Assembly (NCBI RefSeq): GCF_030272615.1
Contig: NC_081415.1
Span: forward strand, 187,924,270-187,988,269
DNA length: 64,000 nt
Direction: 5' to 3'
Origin: Cryptomeria japonica
Taxonomy: Eukaryota; Streptophyta; Pinopsida; Cupressales; Cupressaceae
Of this stretch, positions 12,349-23,989 are shown in pieces (within the stretch, counting starts at the first letter, position 1; each line of letters starts with the position of its first letter). Under the pieces are notes generated by a model. The model was given only the letters and a program-made list of their open reading frames with translations. It made no database searches and was not told the DNA's origin. The position numbers were made by a program, and so were the translations under genes.

Positions 12349-13505
12349 ATGGATACTTATGCTTATGATGAATAAGAGTTTTACAACACTAGGAATTTCA
12401 AAATCTATAGTAGTGAACAAGATTTAGATGATGAGTCCAACTCAAAATTCAACAAGTTGCTTGAGACAATCTTACACAAGGATCCACAATTGTATTTCTT
12501 AATGATTTCTCAAGATGGTGTCAAGTTACCTCTTGATTTTGATGTGTCTCGACTTTTGGAGGTCAACCAAGATAGTGTCGATGCTAGTTAAAATAGACAT
12601 AGAGATACCCAAGTGTTTGAATCACCTTCATGCCTTTTGCAAAAAACTAGACATCCATATCCAAATGCATATTTGATGAACTCATGAGCAATATCATACT
12701 AGTGACCTTCATAGTTGAAGAACTACCAATACACGTATTAATGACCAACACTAAGATCGACATCATGATACAAACCAAGGTCAGGTTTGTGTTCGTACTT
12801 TCACTAAACAACCTCATGTTTCATTAAAGGAGAATCAACATGGTCATATCCAAGGTTAATGTCTCGTGGTCATGGTCCCACTAGACAACCTGATGTTTTA
12901 TTTGATGATCAAAACTGAGGTCATGTTTCTAATACCCATCATAATCACATTCATGATTCTCACACTCATTCAAGGTTCTTTAATCAATACCAAGTTCATA
13001 TTCTAGGTGGTTAATATAAAAATTGCATTCCTCCTCCATCACCTCCAAAAGACCCATATAGTTACATTCCTCCACCCAGTACCCAATATCCTAGTTATGT
13101 ACCTCCTCTCGCTAGTCATTACAACACCTTCATTACACCTCCCAATGATATTTGCAACAACAAGTGAAGGAATTACAACAATAAATGGATAGTATGCATA
13201 CTCTTCTTAAGAACTACATGCTTCAAAATATTTTTCCTTATCCCTTTGATAGGAATATACCCATACCACCCTTTCCCTCTAATTTTGATGTGCCTAAATT
13301 TAACAAGTACAAGGGAAAGGGTGATCCTAAGAAACATATTAGAGAATTATTCAGTGCTTGTATATAGGTTTCTCATGAAGATTCCTACCTAATTCACCTC
13401 TTCCCTCATAGTCTAGGGGGACAAGCTATGGAGTGATTTTCACGATTACCTCCTGGGATTAGTTCTTGGGGTGACTTGGCTAAGAATTTCATTCAACACT
13501 TCTCC
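12349..13505 (+). pseudogene. Ty3/gypsy gag relic
   Basis: After a decayed N-terminal part (LLETILHKDPQLYFLMISQD at about 12450-12510), a proline-rich stretch (PPPSPPKDPYSYIPPPS) leads into a Gag capsid-like region from 13185. It includes NIPIPPFPSNFDVPKF, NKYKGKGDPKKHIRELF, then LGGQAMEW and SRLPPGISSWGDLAKNFIQ. This matches the Retrotrans_gag pattern of plant gypsy elements. Several stops (for example after FSACI) break it. No zinc knuckle follows, because the sequence jumps to integrase about 50 bases later. Confidence 0.8.
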
Positions 13506-13555
13506 TAAAAAACTAAGTATGAGGTCTCAATGACAACTTTATATACCACATACTT

Positions 13556-14378
13556 CTAGTGCAGGACATACACATATATTGACAACTACAGACTATTTTA
13601 CTAAATGGGTTGAGGCCATTCCGGTATGAAAGACATCCTCAGAAGGTTGTTTGTAACTTTTTGAAAGAGAACGTCCTAGTTCGATTTGGGGTCTCGCTAA
13701 AAATTGTGGCTGACAATGCTACTAATTTCTCTTCTATCAAGATTTCTTTATTTTTCTATGATCATGGAATCTCTCTTGCTCACTCTGATTATTATCCTCA
13801 GGGAAATGGTCAAGCTAAATCCAGTAATAAAAACCTCATAATTATCATGAAAAAAATTAGTGAGTGAAAACTTCAAGGATTGGCATAAAAAGTTGTATGA
13901 ATCCCTTTGGGTTGATCATACATAGCCAAAGCGGGCTATCGAGATGTCACCATTTGAACTGGTCTATGGTGTAGGCACTCAGGTAGCACTTCCTTTGGAA
14001 CTGGCAACTACTAAGTTACAAACTGTCATTGAAGACGCTTATTTTCAGAATTCTTTGGAAAAGCGGATTATGCATTTGATGAGAATTGATGAAGAAAGGG
14101 ATAAATTAGTGGACCGGGTAACAGAGCACCAGATGAGGGTGAAGAGGATATTTGACAAGTGGGCCAAGCCACGAAAATTCATGCTAGGCGATCAAGTACT
14201 GCTCTAGGAAAGAAGAAGGGAACCCAAAGGGGCACATGCAAAGTTTGAATCGCTCTGGAAAGGACCATTCTTGATTCATGAGGTAAAAGGACCAAATTCA
14301 TTTAAACTTGCATATCAAGATGGTACTGCTCTTCCTCTGACATATAATGGTCACGATTTGAAGTTATATCAATTGTAA
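13556..14378 (+). pseudogene. Ty3/gypsy integrase relic, joined to gag by deletion
   Basis: Integrase core begins TTDYFTKWVEAIPV. It continues in shifted frame with VRFGVSLKIVADNATNFSS (DNxxxF region with the catalytic Asp), HSDYYPQGNGQAKSSNKNL (where the usual catalytic Glu of GQAE is Lys), then SPFELVYGVGTQVALPLEL and a C-terminal part (GDQVLL, ERRREPKGAHAKFESLWKGP). It ends at the stop near 14378. Protease, RT and RNase H that normally lie between gag and integrase are absent. The fused state and the E-to-K change mean it is inactive. The lineage looks like a non-chromodomain (Tat/Ogre-like) gypsy. Confidence 0.82.
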
Positions 14379-14640
14379 ACGAGTGTCCCTCATGGTTTTG
14401 TATATAGTGTTCTGGTTGTTTGGCAGTTGTGTGTCTTTTCTGTTTTTGTTTCTGTTTGGGTCTTTAAATAAAGTCTGCTTGCGAAACCAGAGATTTTGGA
14501 GTTCATTTCTAGTTCCTTCACAGTCCTAGTCCCCAGTCAGAGCCAATGTTATCCCCCCTGCAATTTTCCCTTTTGAATGTTCATACTTGCGGGTTGTCTT
14601 ATTGTGCCTTTATTCTCGTCGGGTCTTTTGTTCTCCTTCG
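14379..14640 (+). other. Post-integrase non-coding stretch
   Basis: T-rich sequence with AATAAAG at about 14466; no ORF. It probably belongs to the gypsy element, between pol and the accessory ORF. Confidence 0.4.
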
Positions 14641-14643
14641 TAC

Positions 14644-15050
14644 TTGAACCATTGAACTCTTTCTTAAAAGTTCAATAGGTTCAAAGTTCAAAGCGCGTTT
14701 TAGGAAAAAAAATCATTTGTGGTCTTTTTCTTCGTGAGAGCAAGCACACTTTTGTTTTATGTCTTGAGCTTTGAACCTGTGAACCTTAATTGGTTCAAGG
14801 TTCAAAATGTCTTTTGTAAGTCGCGGCAATGTATTGTTGTATAACGAGCGATGTCTATATGTTTTAAGTTAAGTTTTCGACCTTGAACTTTGAACCAAAT
14901 CTCAAGCGGTTCAAATGGTTCAAGGCTTCTACTTAATAATCATTGTTGATGCTCATTCTCGGTATTGTTGTGTGCGGCTCATTCATTGTTGTACTTCCTA
15001 AATGAACTTGAACCACTGAACTTTTTGTCAAATGGTTCAAGGTTCATGAG
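14644..15050. repeat. Cluster of four TTGAACC/GGTTCAA hairpins
   Basis: Four imperfect inverted repeats begin at about 14644, 14770, 14881 and 15003. In each, arms of roughly 12-18 bases carrying TTGAACC on the left and GGTTCAA on the right flank a short loop. Example: TTGAACCATTGAACT pairs with AGTTCAATAGGTTCAA. Loops are unrelated in sequence, while the half-sites are kept. Confidence 0.8.
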
Positions 15051-15317
15051 TTCATTTCAAAAATAACTCTAAGGCTTTTGATGATAATGAAAGTGGAGCA
15101 ACAAGAAGGAATATTCCCAACATTCAGCAGTTTTAAAATTCTAAATATGGAAAGTAATCATGAGTGCACCAACTACTTGTGCGGAGGTGATAGATAATTA
15201 ATAAGGTGTCATATTTTAGTCATTTCACTATTACTTCGCACGCATGAGTAAATCATTATGAAGCATGTGTGGCTTTATAGATATTTTCTCATCTGATCAA
15301 AAGGAATGTATGAATTT

Positions 15318-18300
15318 ATTTCCATAGTTTGTAAGGGTTGCGACTGTCATACTTGAGCAAATTGGAGGCACCGAAGGTAAAACCGGCTCTGATTTCCTGA
15401 GGAAGTTTCCAGTTTTAATGGTGGTAATGGGTAAGTTCAGATGACTCTTCCTAAGCTGTGTTTCTTTAAGTTCTAAAGATTTATCAGTATAGGAATAAAA
15501 TCTCTAAATTGTTGGAGTAGAATTTTGCCTTGTTTTAGAATTTCTTGGTTAGAAGTATAGATAGGCAGTATGAGGCCAATATTGTTGAAGCTTGGTCGGA
15601 CCTCATGTCTAGTGAGCATATTATTAGAGCTAAAAGATACTTCCTTGGTTCATGTTGATTTAGGGGATTTCTTTGAAAGAGGCAAGAACCCTCAAACCGG
15701 TTCAATGATGGAGAAAATAGTGAAAAGCGGTCTTGTTGAAGTCGCTGCATTTCCGCTTGTCGCACCATGTCCGAATTTGGTGATGGCTTGCATGAATAGG
15801 TATGACACAGAGAACAGATGCATCAAAACTAGTAATGGTGAGCTTCTAGTCAATATCAACAAAGAAACAATAATGGCGGCAATGGGAATTGCTCACAAGG
15901 ACGAATACGAAGACTTGACAATTGGGAACTCGTACGCCTATTTCTCGAAAAAGAAGAGTAAGTACATGAGTGTAATTGCTAGGAATTGGCTCCTAAAAGT
16001 TCAGAAAGGAGGGTCATGGCTGCCAAATCCCTTGACTAGAGAGAATTTCATCACAGAAGTGCGGGATATTGTGATACTTCTGAACAGGGTGAAGGGAAAC
16101 TCACATTCTTTCTACTGGGACGATTGGATGTACTTTTTCATCTAGGTGGTGTTATCTGGTGACAGGTATCTCGATTGGTCTCAGGTAATTGTAGAAAGAC
16201 TTCATGAAGGATTGAGTAACTTTGTGGGAATGTCAGGTTTTTATATGTCTTCTTATCTTTTCTACATACTAGCTTGTACAAGGGATTGACCAAGTTTTCC
16301 TAATGAACCTTGGGTAGATGGGATGAGGGTGTATAATTATTATCCCTTATTACAGTAGTAGAGACATGTCGAGCAAATTGACAGATGGAATGGGGTTTTC
16401 GTGGGAAAACTTGCTTTTGAGCTCCAGGGGGATGTGAACAGGAGAATGTCTATTGAAGCAATGGAGTTCATAAGCATATATGGTAGTTTCTTTATTCAAT
16501 TTCCTAGGTTTACTTACCTACGGGTAGGTGGTTTTGAGGGTCAACCATTCAAGCTATCTAGGTATGCCTTCAACAACTATGTACTTATAGAGGTGAGCAA
16601 GCAACTAGCTTACATTGATAAAAGATTGGGAACAAAGGGTGAGTCTGGAATTGTATTCCTTTTTGAACTCGGATACTATAGTTGTAAATCTATATCTAAC
16701 GCCCTGAACCTGGAATTAGAATTCAAGAGGATGAACATGTAGCCATATGTGGCAAGGCAAAAGTTTGATAGTAGAGGTTATGCCAATGAAAACCTAAATG
16801 TAGATAACCATTTTTTCCATAAGCCTCAGTTGGAGGATTACTAGGAGAATTGCAATGATGAATATGAGGTAAGGAAAAGATTGTGGTCAAGGTTCACTTT
16901 GCAACAAAAAATTACCATGAAGCTTTCAATTAATATATCCCGGATTATCAGAAGATACAGGGGAAGATGTCCTAGATCCTGAGTTCGACACAGAGGTTCA
17001 AGGAAAACCAATTCCAGAAATTGATTGGAATAAAAAGGAGGATGGCAGTATTCAAGCTAGAACTTTCAATGTTGTGAGAAGAACAGAAAGATGGTTGAGA
17101 AACCAAAAGTTTAAGGAGGGATTTCACCTGTCCTCGCGTGAACTAAGAATTGATTCACACATTGTGACTCAATCTCCCATTTCTTCCACTAATGAAATTG
17201 TTAATGTTGCAGGTGTTTCAAGACCTATTGTTGAGAAAATCCAACCTAGGAGATCAAAGAAGTCACCATGAGGTCTCACAGTTGCTCGGGTAACTCGGTC
17301 TAAGAGTAAGAAGAAGAGTAGGGAGCCCATTTTGAAATAGGTTGTTGTTGACCTAGACCCTAGTGAAGAGATAGAGGAAACAATGGATCCACAAGACCTG
17401 GATGAACGTGAGATTTGGAAATGGACACGAGCAAGGAAGAGGAAATCTGACAAAACCCCATGAACACCTTGATTATTGTCACTTCACCCGATATACAAAC
17501 AACTCCACCACCTAAAGAGCCTGCAAATGCACCACGATGGTTGGAAGTTGTTGTTGGAAAGAAACGGAGTGTAGTGCCGATTACAATCCCTATGGAGGAC
17601 ATGGTCAATAGATGTTTGGGAAAGGTGTCAAAGCCGAAGAAACTCAAGATGCGGACAATGCTTGAAGTAGATGAAGCAACAGGTCATTGGACGGCCGAGA
17701 TAGCCCAACCAATTCCAGAGAAAGATGTAGATAAATCTACTGAGGAGGATTTTACAGTTGAAAAGATAGATTTGGGAGTTGCTTCACATGCTGTGGATGT
17801 TAAGCATTTGGAATCATCCACAAAAAGGATAATTTCAAGAACGTGGAAGGATGAAAAAGACAAAAGGGAATTGAAGCAAGTTGTTACTCAGACGACTGAG
17901 TATATCAATGCCATCCATAATCCAAACCCCCAACCTTTGTCATAGATACCGGTATCATTTGATCCCAAATCCCCAGCTAACCAGAAGATGTTGGACCAGG
18001 TTCAAAGGAACAGAGTAGTTACAGAAATGTTCAATAAATGGTTGGATCTTATAATGCAACAGGGATCAGATTATATCGTTAATCTGGTGAAAGTCTATAA
18101 AGATGCCAAAACTGTGAGCAAAGAATTAGAGCTAGAGACGGTGGCTTGGGAGAAAGAAAGGATCAAATGGGTGGTGGTCCCTACGCAAATGAATGATATA
18201 CAAAAATATGGGGTGATGAAGTTCCTGGCCGAAAAACTAGTAGAAAATTTGGATGATAATGTATTGTATGTATCAAGGAAGAATGTGGAATGGTGCAACT

Positions 18301-18725
18301 CAATCATCAAACAAGGTCACGAAGAGTACACCAAATTGCTCAGAGGATTGACAAAATTGATTGATACAATCCAGAAGGATCTCAAGTGCATTGACATCCA
18401 GCTTATGAAAGACGATGCCAAGACAATTGAGGTAGCTGTGGATATGACCAAGATTTTTCAGGAAAGAATTCAATTCATTCAAACAACAAAATCTTTGACC
18501 ATGGATGACTTCTCAAAGGTGGCTAGAATCAAATCGATGCTCATAGTCTTCTCGGATCATTTGGAGGTACACATGGATAAGGAGGTGTGGAAGCAAAGAA
18601 TTTAGCACATTGGTCTTCCTTATTTTCAGGTCATCTTGAACTTCTCGGTGGCACACTTGGAATGGCGTGGCTCTGCGGCAAAGGAGGACATATCCATAAC
18701 CTCTTCTGCCATAGTGGAAGCATAG
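15318..18725 (+). pseudogene. Large accessory ORF of unknown function in a gypsy element
   Basis: A degenerate coding region of about 1,000 codons, downstream of integrase and in the same orientation. 15318-15431 reads VRVATVILEQIGGTEGKTG and ends at a GTAAGT donor-like site. A second short coding stretch near 15550-15655 (RQYEANIVEAWSDLMSSEH) then shifts frame. From about 15660 one frame dominates to 16742 despite stops, with phrases such as RWNGVFVGKLAFELQGDVNR. After a shifted middle it returns at 17460-17945 and 17988-18725, the last part passing one TAG at 18603-18605. The C-terminal third is charged and coiled-coil-like. I do not recognise the family. Tat/Ogre gypsy elements are known to carry extra ORFs near integrase, so an element-borne ORF is the best reading; a captured host gene is possible. 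Confidence 0.6.
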
Positions 18726-19690
18726 TTAATCTAAAAATGAGGTGTCAGTCTCACAGTGGATATTGATTTAGTTTTCTTTTCTATTATAGTAAACGGTTTC
18801 TTTAACTTTGGTTAAAGTAAAGTGTAATTTTTTAATGTAAAAACTATGAGCCTGGAGGCTACTTAAGCTGAAAAGCTTGTCTTTGTAATGGTTCTGAAAA
18901 ACTGTGACTTTTCATGCATTAGATAATATTTTGGTTTTTCTATGAATTGTCTAAAAACAGAATGGCTGATTATCAATAAAGTGCTATGTTATGCAGTCTT
19001 TGAATCTATGTGTTTGAAGATTAGTAATCTTTCTTGAGAAAATTGCTATAAGCATGATATCATTCTAAGATCAGTGATCTCTGTGTTTTTCTCAATTCAT
19101 GGTTATCATTAGTTATTAGAAGACTCATACATATTGATTTGCTTGATCCTTCTTGCCTTGTGAGGCACAAGAGAGTATCGATTAGCCTTCAGTATTGTTG
19201 AGCTTCTGCTATGCTTTGAATTTATACAGTGAGCATGTTTATGAATCAGAGTCTGTGATCTCTCATTAAATTCTTTAAAAGAAATTCTTTGCTCTTAGTT
19301 TGGAGGCATTTATTTGTGTTGATGGATGAATGTTGAAGCCTTTCAATGCTTTCTGGTAAAAAGTATTAGCATTTCATTTATATAATAAATTCATTGCAAA
19401 TCATACAAGGAGTTGCCCTCTAATGCAGAGGTTGAATTTTAATCAATTCATCCAACTACAATGGTAGTTTGTTTCCTTTATAAAGGGTGAAACAAAGTTA
19501 TATTTTTGCTTAAGGAAGATAATTATTAAGATTTTAGGAAAGGGACAAATCTATTTACCAACAATATGAATGCTTAGGATCATAGGTTCATTTGTCTTTC
19601 ATTTCTAATTGTCACTAACATTGCTAACATTTGAACTTGTGTCTTGTGCATCCTTTCTAGCGTGCATCAGTAACAACCTGTTAGGGTAAG
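18726..19690. other. Non-coding, possibly LTR
   Basis: T-rich, no ORF. It lies where the 3' LTR of the preceding gypsy element would be expected, but no LTR pair can be shown. Confidence 0.35.
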
Positions 19691-19699
19691 GTCACTCTA

Positions 19700-20850
19700 T
19701 GAGGTACCGTGCCAAAACTTGCTTCATCCTCTAATCAGTATAATTTTATTGAGAAAATTGGAAAGGTACCAACCCATATATCCATTCTTGATCTTTTATG
19801 TATATCCCCTTCAGATAAGGCTATCCTAGATAAAACATTACAAGAAACTTTTGTACCTACCAGCCTAAATGTTGATTAGTTTCAAGCCATGGTGGGACAC
19901 TTATCTTCACCCCATCACCTTACCTTTATCGAACAAGATGATTCATATCCTCAACAACTTCACAATTCACCCCTCCATATTGAAACTTTTTTTCGTAAGC
20001 ATCGAATGAAGAGAGTCCTTATAGATGGAGGAGTAGATCTAAAAATTTGTACCTTGAAAGTAATTCTAGCATTAGGATTCTCTAAAGAGGCTATAGATTC
20101 AAAGAAAAAGATAATCAAAATCTTGTGATGATGAAAAGTGCAAGCTCATGTCCAAAGGAACAATTACCTTAACAATCACAGTTGGTCCAATGGTAAAAGA
20201 TGTGGTTTGCCAAGTTTTAGACCTTGATCGAGCACCTATAGCATACTCTTGGATCATCCTTGGATCCATGAGCTATGTGAGTAATTCCTTCTATGCACCA
20301 TCAATGTATCAAATTCCCGCACAACGACATAGAAGTTATCATTCTTGTTGATGCAAATCCATATCTCTATTGCAAAAGCATTCATCTTAAGCCCAAAGTT
20401 ACAATGCCTATAAATCAAAAAGCCAATTCATCTTCATCTTATATCAATCCTACATCATTAAAAGCTTCTACTTCTAGGAAACCTGATATCAAGGCTAAGG
20501 TTGAACATACAAAGGAATGGTAGAATATAGCTTACAACAATCCATGTATCTTAGACAAATTATGGAATCCCCTAAGACTTATGGAAGACCACAATCATCA
20601 AAATCTATGACAATTGTTACTTTTAAATGGGATCCCACAATTTTTACCAGACATGGAGAAATGGAAGATGAAAAACTTTTTAAAATTCTATTTAAGGACC
20701 CAAAGGAACAACCAAATCGAGAGAATATTAAGATACCTCTTGAAAATTATGGAAATGACTTCAAATTCCTACAAAAAATGGGATATGATGGTAAAGGTCT
20801 TATTGGCTTGAGAAATCAAGGAATTGTGGAAACTATCCAACCTTAATAAG
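19700..20850 (+). pseudogene. Ty3/gypsy protease relic with G-patch-like segment
   Basis: Starts with gag-pol linker-like sequence (EKIGKVPTHISILDLL). It then shows an aspartic-protease core, HRMKRVLIDGGVDLKICTLK, where IDGG replaces the usual (I/V)DSG or DGGA form of gypsy proteases. The flap/second half is in another frame (KGTITLTITVGPMVKDVV, then MHHQCIKFPHN). Downstream at about 20750-20846 is NDFKFLQKMGYDGKGLIG followed by LRNQGIVETIQP. Its kMGydGkGLIG...qGi pattern resembles a G-patch, a motif that binds nucleic acid or RNA helicases. Stops and frameshifts throughout. Confidence 0.75.
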
Positions 20851-21930
20851 TACCCAAGAAACAAAGGGACAAAGGACTAGGATAGAACCTAAGTTGAGAT
20901 TGCGTGCTCCCTCTATTTGGACACTAATTTGATACTATACTTGAAACATATTGTCCATCAAAAGTTTCCAATGAATGGGAATGGGGCTCAGATATGTCAT
21001 CTAGTGACTATGATCTTGAGAAAAATTTCAAAGAGTCGAGAGATCCTACTTTTGAAGAAAATTTTCGAGTTGGACAAGCATCAGTCATGCCAAGAACAAA
21101 TCAAAATTATTCAACACCCCAAGATGAGGACCTCAAACCCTCTAGGTCTCGAGGCTAAAGGTCTAAACCACGAAAGGTGATAACTCCCAATACGATATCC
21201 TTCTAGTAGTGTTGTTTAAACTATCTCCACAATTGAAACTAATGAGGAGAGTACCAGAGATGATCTTGATGACACCATTGGCATATATGAAGACTCATGC
21301 ATCTTTACCCTTACCACTTTCAACTTTGATCAAATTGACGGCCTTCCGCTTGTTCTCCCTCAACTTATTGAATAGTACCAACAAGAAACTCCACAACTCA
21401 ATACATTCCAAAATGATGAGGCTATCATCAATTACCTTGGACTTTGATATGAGCTTCCTATTGGGGACCATAGATAAGGATTCATTTGAACCCAACAATA
21501 TGACTTACTTTGGAGAGGGTGTCAAGCCTTTTAGTTGCAAAAATATAAAAAATAAATAATAAAAGGTCTTCTAGTGAAACCGCATTGTGGTGCCCTTAGA
21601 CCATGAAAAGGTAAAAAAAAAAGGATGCATCTAATGGTGAAAACCTCTCTGAGGGACCAGAGGATGGAAGGATTGACACTCTTTCCTTAGCATCATACCA
21701 CAAGAGATCACTTGAGTTTATAGAGGATAAAATGCAAACTAATATTAGGACTGAAGAGGATATACATAATACCTATCTTGCAACATCATTGATAGAATAA
21801 GAGCATCCTAGTTTTGTCAAATTTTTCAAGGTTCAACATTAATTCAACTTTGCATGGTCATATGTCGCTATGATTGGTTTAGATCTTGATCTTGTCATGC
21901 ATCATCTAATGGCAGCACCAAGTGCATAAC
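20851..21930 (+). pseudogene. Gypsy pol linker between protease and RT, decayed
   Basis: Multiple frames carry short coding-looking pieces, such as FDQIDGLPLVLPQLIE near 21320-21370 and LDLDLVMHHLM near 21885-21910, the latter directly before the RT. No further domain recognised. Confidence 0.5.
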
Positions 21931-22985
21931 TAGTAAAATAAAATTTAAGAAAAATGCACCCATAAGTGGCACATTAGTCAAAGTTGCACTTGAGAAATTG
22001 ATGGATGTTGGTTTCATTAGACCTATAGAATACATAGAATGGATTTCAAACCTTGTGCTTGTATCAAAACTAGATGGCTACATCAAGATATGTATAGATA
22101 TCAGAGATATCAACAAAGCTTGTCCTAATGATGATTTTCTATAACCCAACATAGACTTTATTGTTGATCTTACAACTAGACATGCAATGTTATCACTCAA
22201 GGATGGATTCTCTGATTGTAATTAAATTAAGATTGCACCTAAGCACCAACATAAGACTGCTTTCACATGTCCTTGGGGAACCTTTTGTTGGAATGGCATG
22301 CCTTTTGGCCTAAAGAATGTTGGTGCTACCTATCAAAGAGCTATGACCATAATATTTCGTGTCATGATGCACACTTTAATGGAAGATTATGTAGATGACC
22401 TCTTGGGAAAATCACTTACAAGAGAAAGCCATTTGGACGTTCTACACAAAATCTTCACTCGACTAGAAAAATACAAAGTTCATTTGAATCCCAAGAAATG
22501 TGTCTTTGAGATAACCTTTGAGAATATCCTAGGATATATTGTGTCACGATGAGGTATTGAAGTTGATCTAGCAAAGGTCAAAGCTATCTTATAGATTCCT
22601 CCACCAAAGAATATCGGACAACTCGGATAATTAGAAGGGAAGCTACAATCAATCAGAAGATTCATTGTTCAACTTGCAGACAAGTGTCACTCATTTACAC
22701 ATTTGCTACACAAGAACATTACATTCAAATGGGATGAATAGTGCTAACAAGCTTTTTCAATGCTCAAAGACCATCTCATGAATCCTCTTGTTCTCATGCC
22801 ACCAATTGAAAGAAAGCCTTTACTTCTTTACATATCAGCAACAACAACAACAACAATAATAGGGGCACTTTTAGCACAATAAGATTATGAAGGAAAAGAA
22901 AGAGACATATATTACATCAATTGCACATTAGTAGGATACGAGCTAAATTACTCTAGAAAAGATCTTAAGCGTTGGAGTTTTGTTG
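21931..22985 (+). pseudogene. Ty3/gypsy reverse transcriptase and partial RNase H relic
   Basis: RT fingers and palm are legible: VALEKLMDVGFIRPIEY-like start, ICIDIRDINKACPNDDF, LSLKDGFSDCN, then KTAFTCPWGTFCWNGMPFGL and KNVGATYQRAM. The catalytic motif is retained as EDYVDDLL, and NPKKCVFEI, ENILGYIVSR follow. From about 22560 the connection and the RNase H start (ADKCHSFTHLLHK, KPLLLYISAT) continue and are cut off near 22985. At least eight stops make it dead. It may be part of the same family as the upstream gag/integrase element, which lacks exactly these domains, but lies in the wrong order to be the same insertion. Confidence 0.85.
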
Positions 22986-23835
22986 GTTAATTCCTTAATT
23001 TTTGTAAGTTTCTAGACTTTTATAATTTCATAGTTGTCCAACCTAATATGTCATCCCAATCATCTCCATTTCCTTTTGTCTATCAAGCTATCAAACCTCG
23101 TGCTTTCAATATACCTTTCCACCCGATCCCAACAATCTAGTCTTAAACTTTGTAAAATTTGCCTATATAGAATTTATCAACCTATCATACCTACAAAGGT
23201 TATTATGCCACTCATACCAACTCCAAAATTTATGTATGTTCCTTAAATAAATTTTCATCGACAAGGTGCCAAAGTTGTCCCTCCATTAGTACCATTTTCA
23301 TGGCATCCTCAAACCTCAATACCTAAAAAGTCCTCGTTGAACATGTCTTTTACTCCCATTTTTTTATTTTTTTTATTAACTTCATCATCCTTCTATGGAT
23401 TTTGCTCATTCTAACATTTATCTATTAAAATTCCCCTTTACAAAAAAAGAAGAAGAAAAAAAAAAATTTCCCCTTCCCTAAGTACTCTTGACATATCATC
23501 CCTCAATCCCAACTCTCCTTCAATATTTTTTTAATAAATCGATTAGAAGTAAAGTTGCAACCATCCTTTTATACGAATACTAATTTATTTCCATCCATAA
23601 CATCCTAATTCCCTACCCTTCAAATGTTTCTTAAGTCCAATTTTCAAAGTTGATTACCTACTTCATCTCATCCCCAAGCTTAAGTGCATTTTTTTTTTTT
23701 CAGTTTTCAAACTTACCCCCCATTTGATACCAGTTCCTTAGTATTCTCAATATTTGATCACCAATACCTTAAGAGGGATAAGGTATCCCCGTCACATCAA
23801 TCAATGTTATGAGGCATGGATTTTCTTGGACGTGT
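22986..23835. other. No gene recognised
   Basis: C/T-rich on the plus strand with A and T homopolymer runs (about 23442-23467 and 23688-23701). A short reading (SSPFPFVYQAIKPRAFNIPF near 23050) looks weakly gag-like but is too short to call. Confidence 0.4.
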
Positions 23836-23970
23836 CTATTCTGGCTCCAAAACGGTAGTATGGATTGACTAGTCACACGTTTTACACCGTTGATTTTGCA
23901 GTAAACGGTTGCGATTGACTAACACGTTGCTATCACACTGTACGAAAGGTCTGTTTTGGAGCCAGAATAG
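23836..23970. mobile_element. 135-bp element with perfect 18-bp terminal inverted repeats
   Basis: CTATTCTGGCTCCAAAAC at 23836-23853 is matched exactly in inverse by 23953-23970. Inside, the phrase GATTGACTA occurs twice in direct orientation (about 23873 and 23912), with a small ACCGTT/AACGGT inverted pair between. Size and termini suit a miniature inverted-repeat transposable element. I see no clear target duplication at the flanks (tgt / ctt), so a hairpin of another origin is possible. Confidence 0.65.
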
Positions 23971-23989
23971 CTTCGGCCGATTTTCTCCA

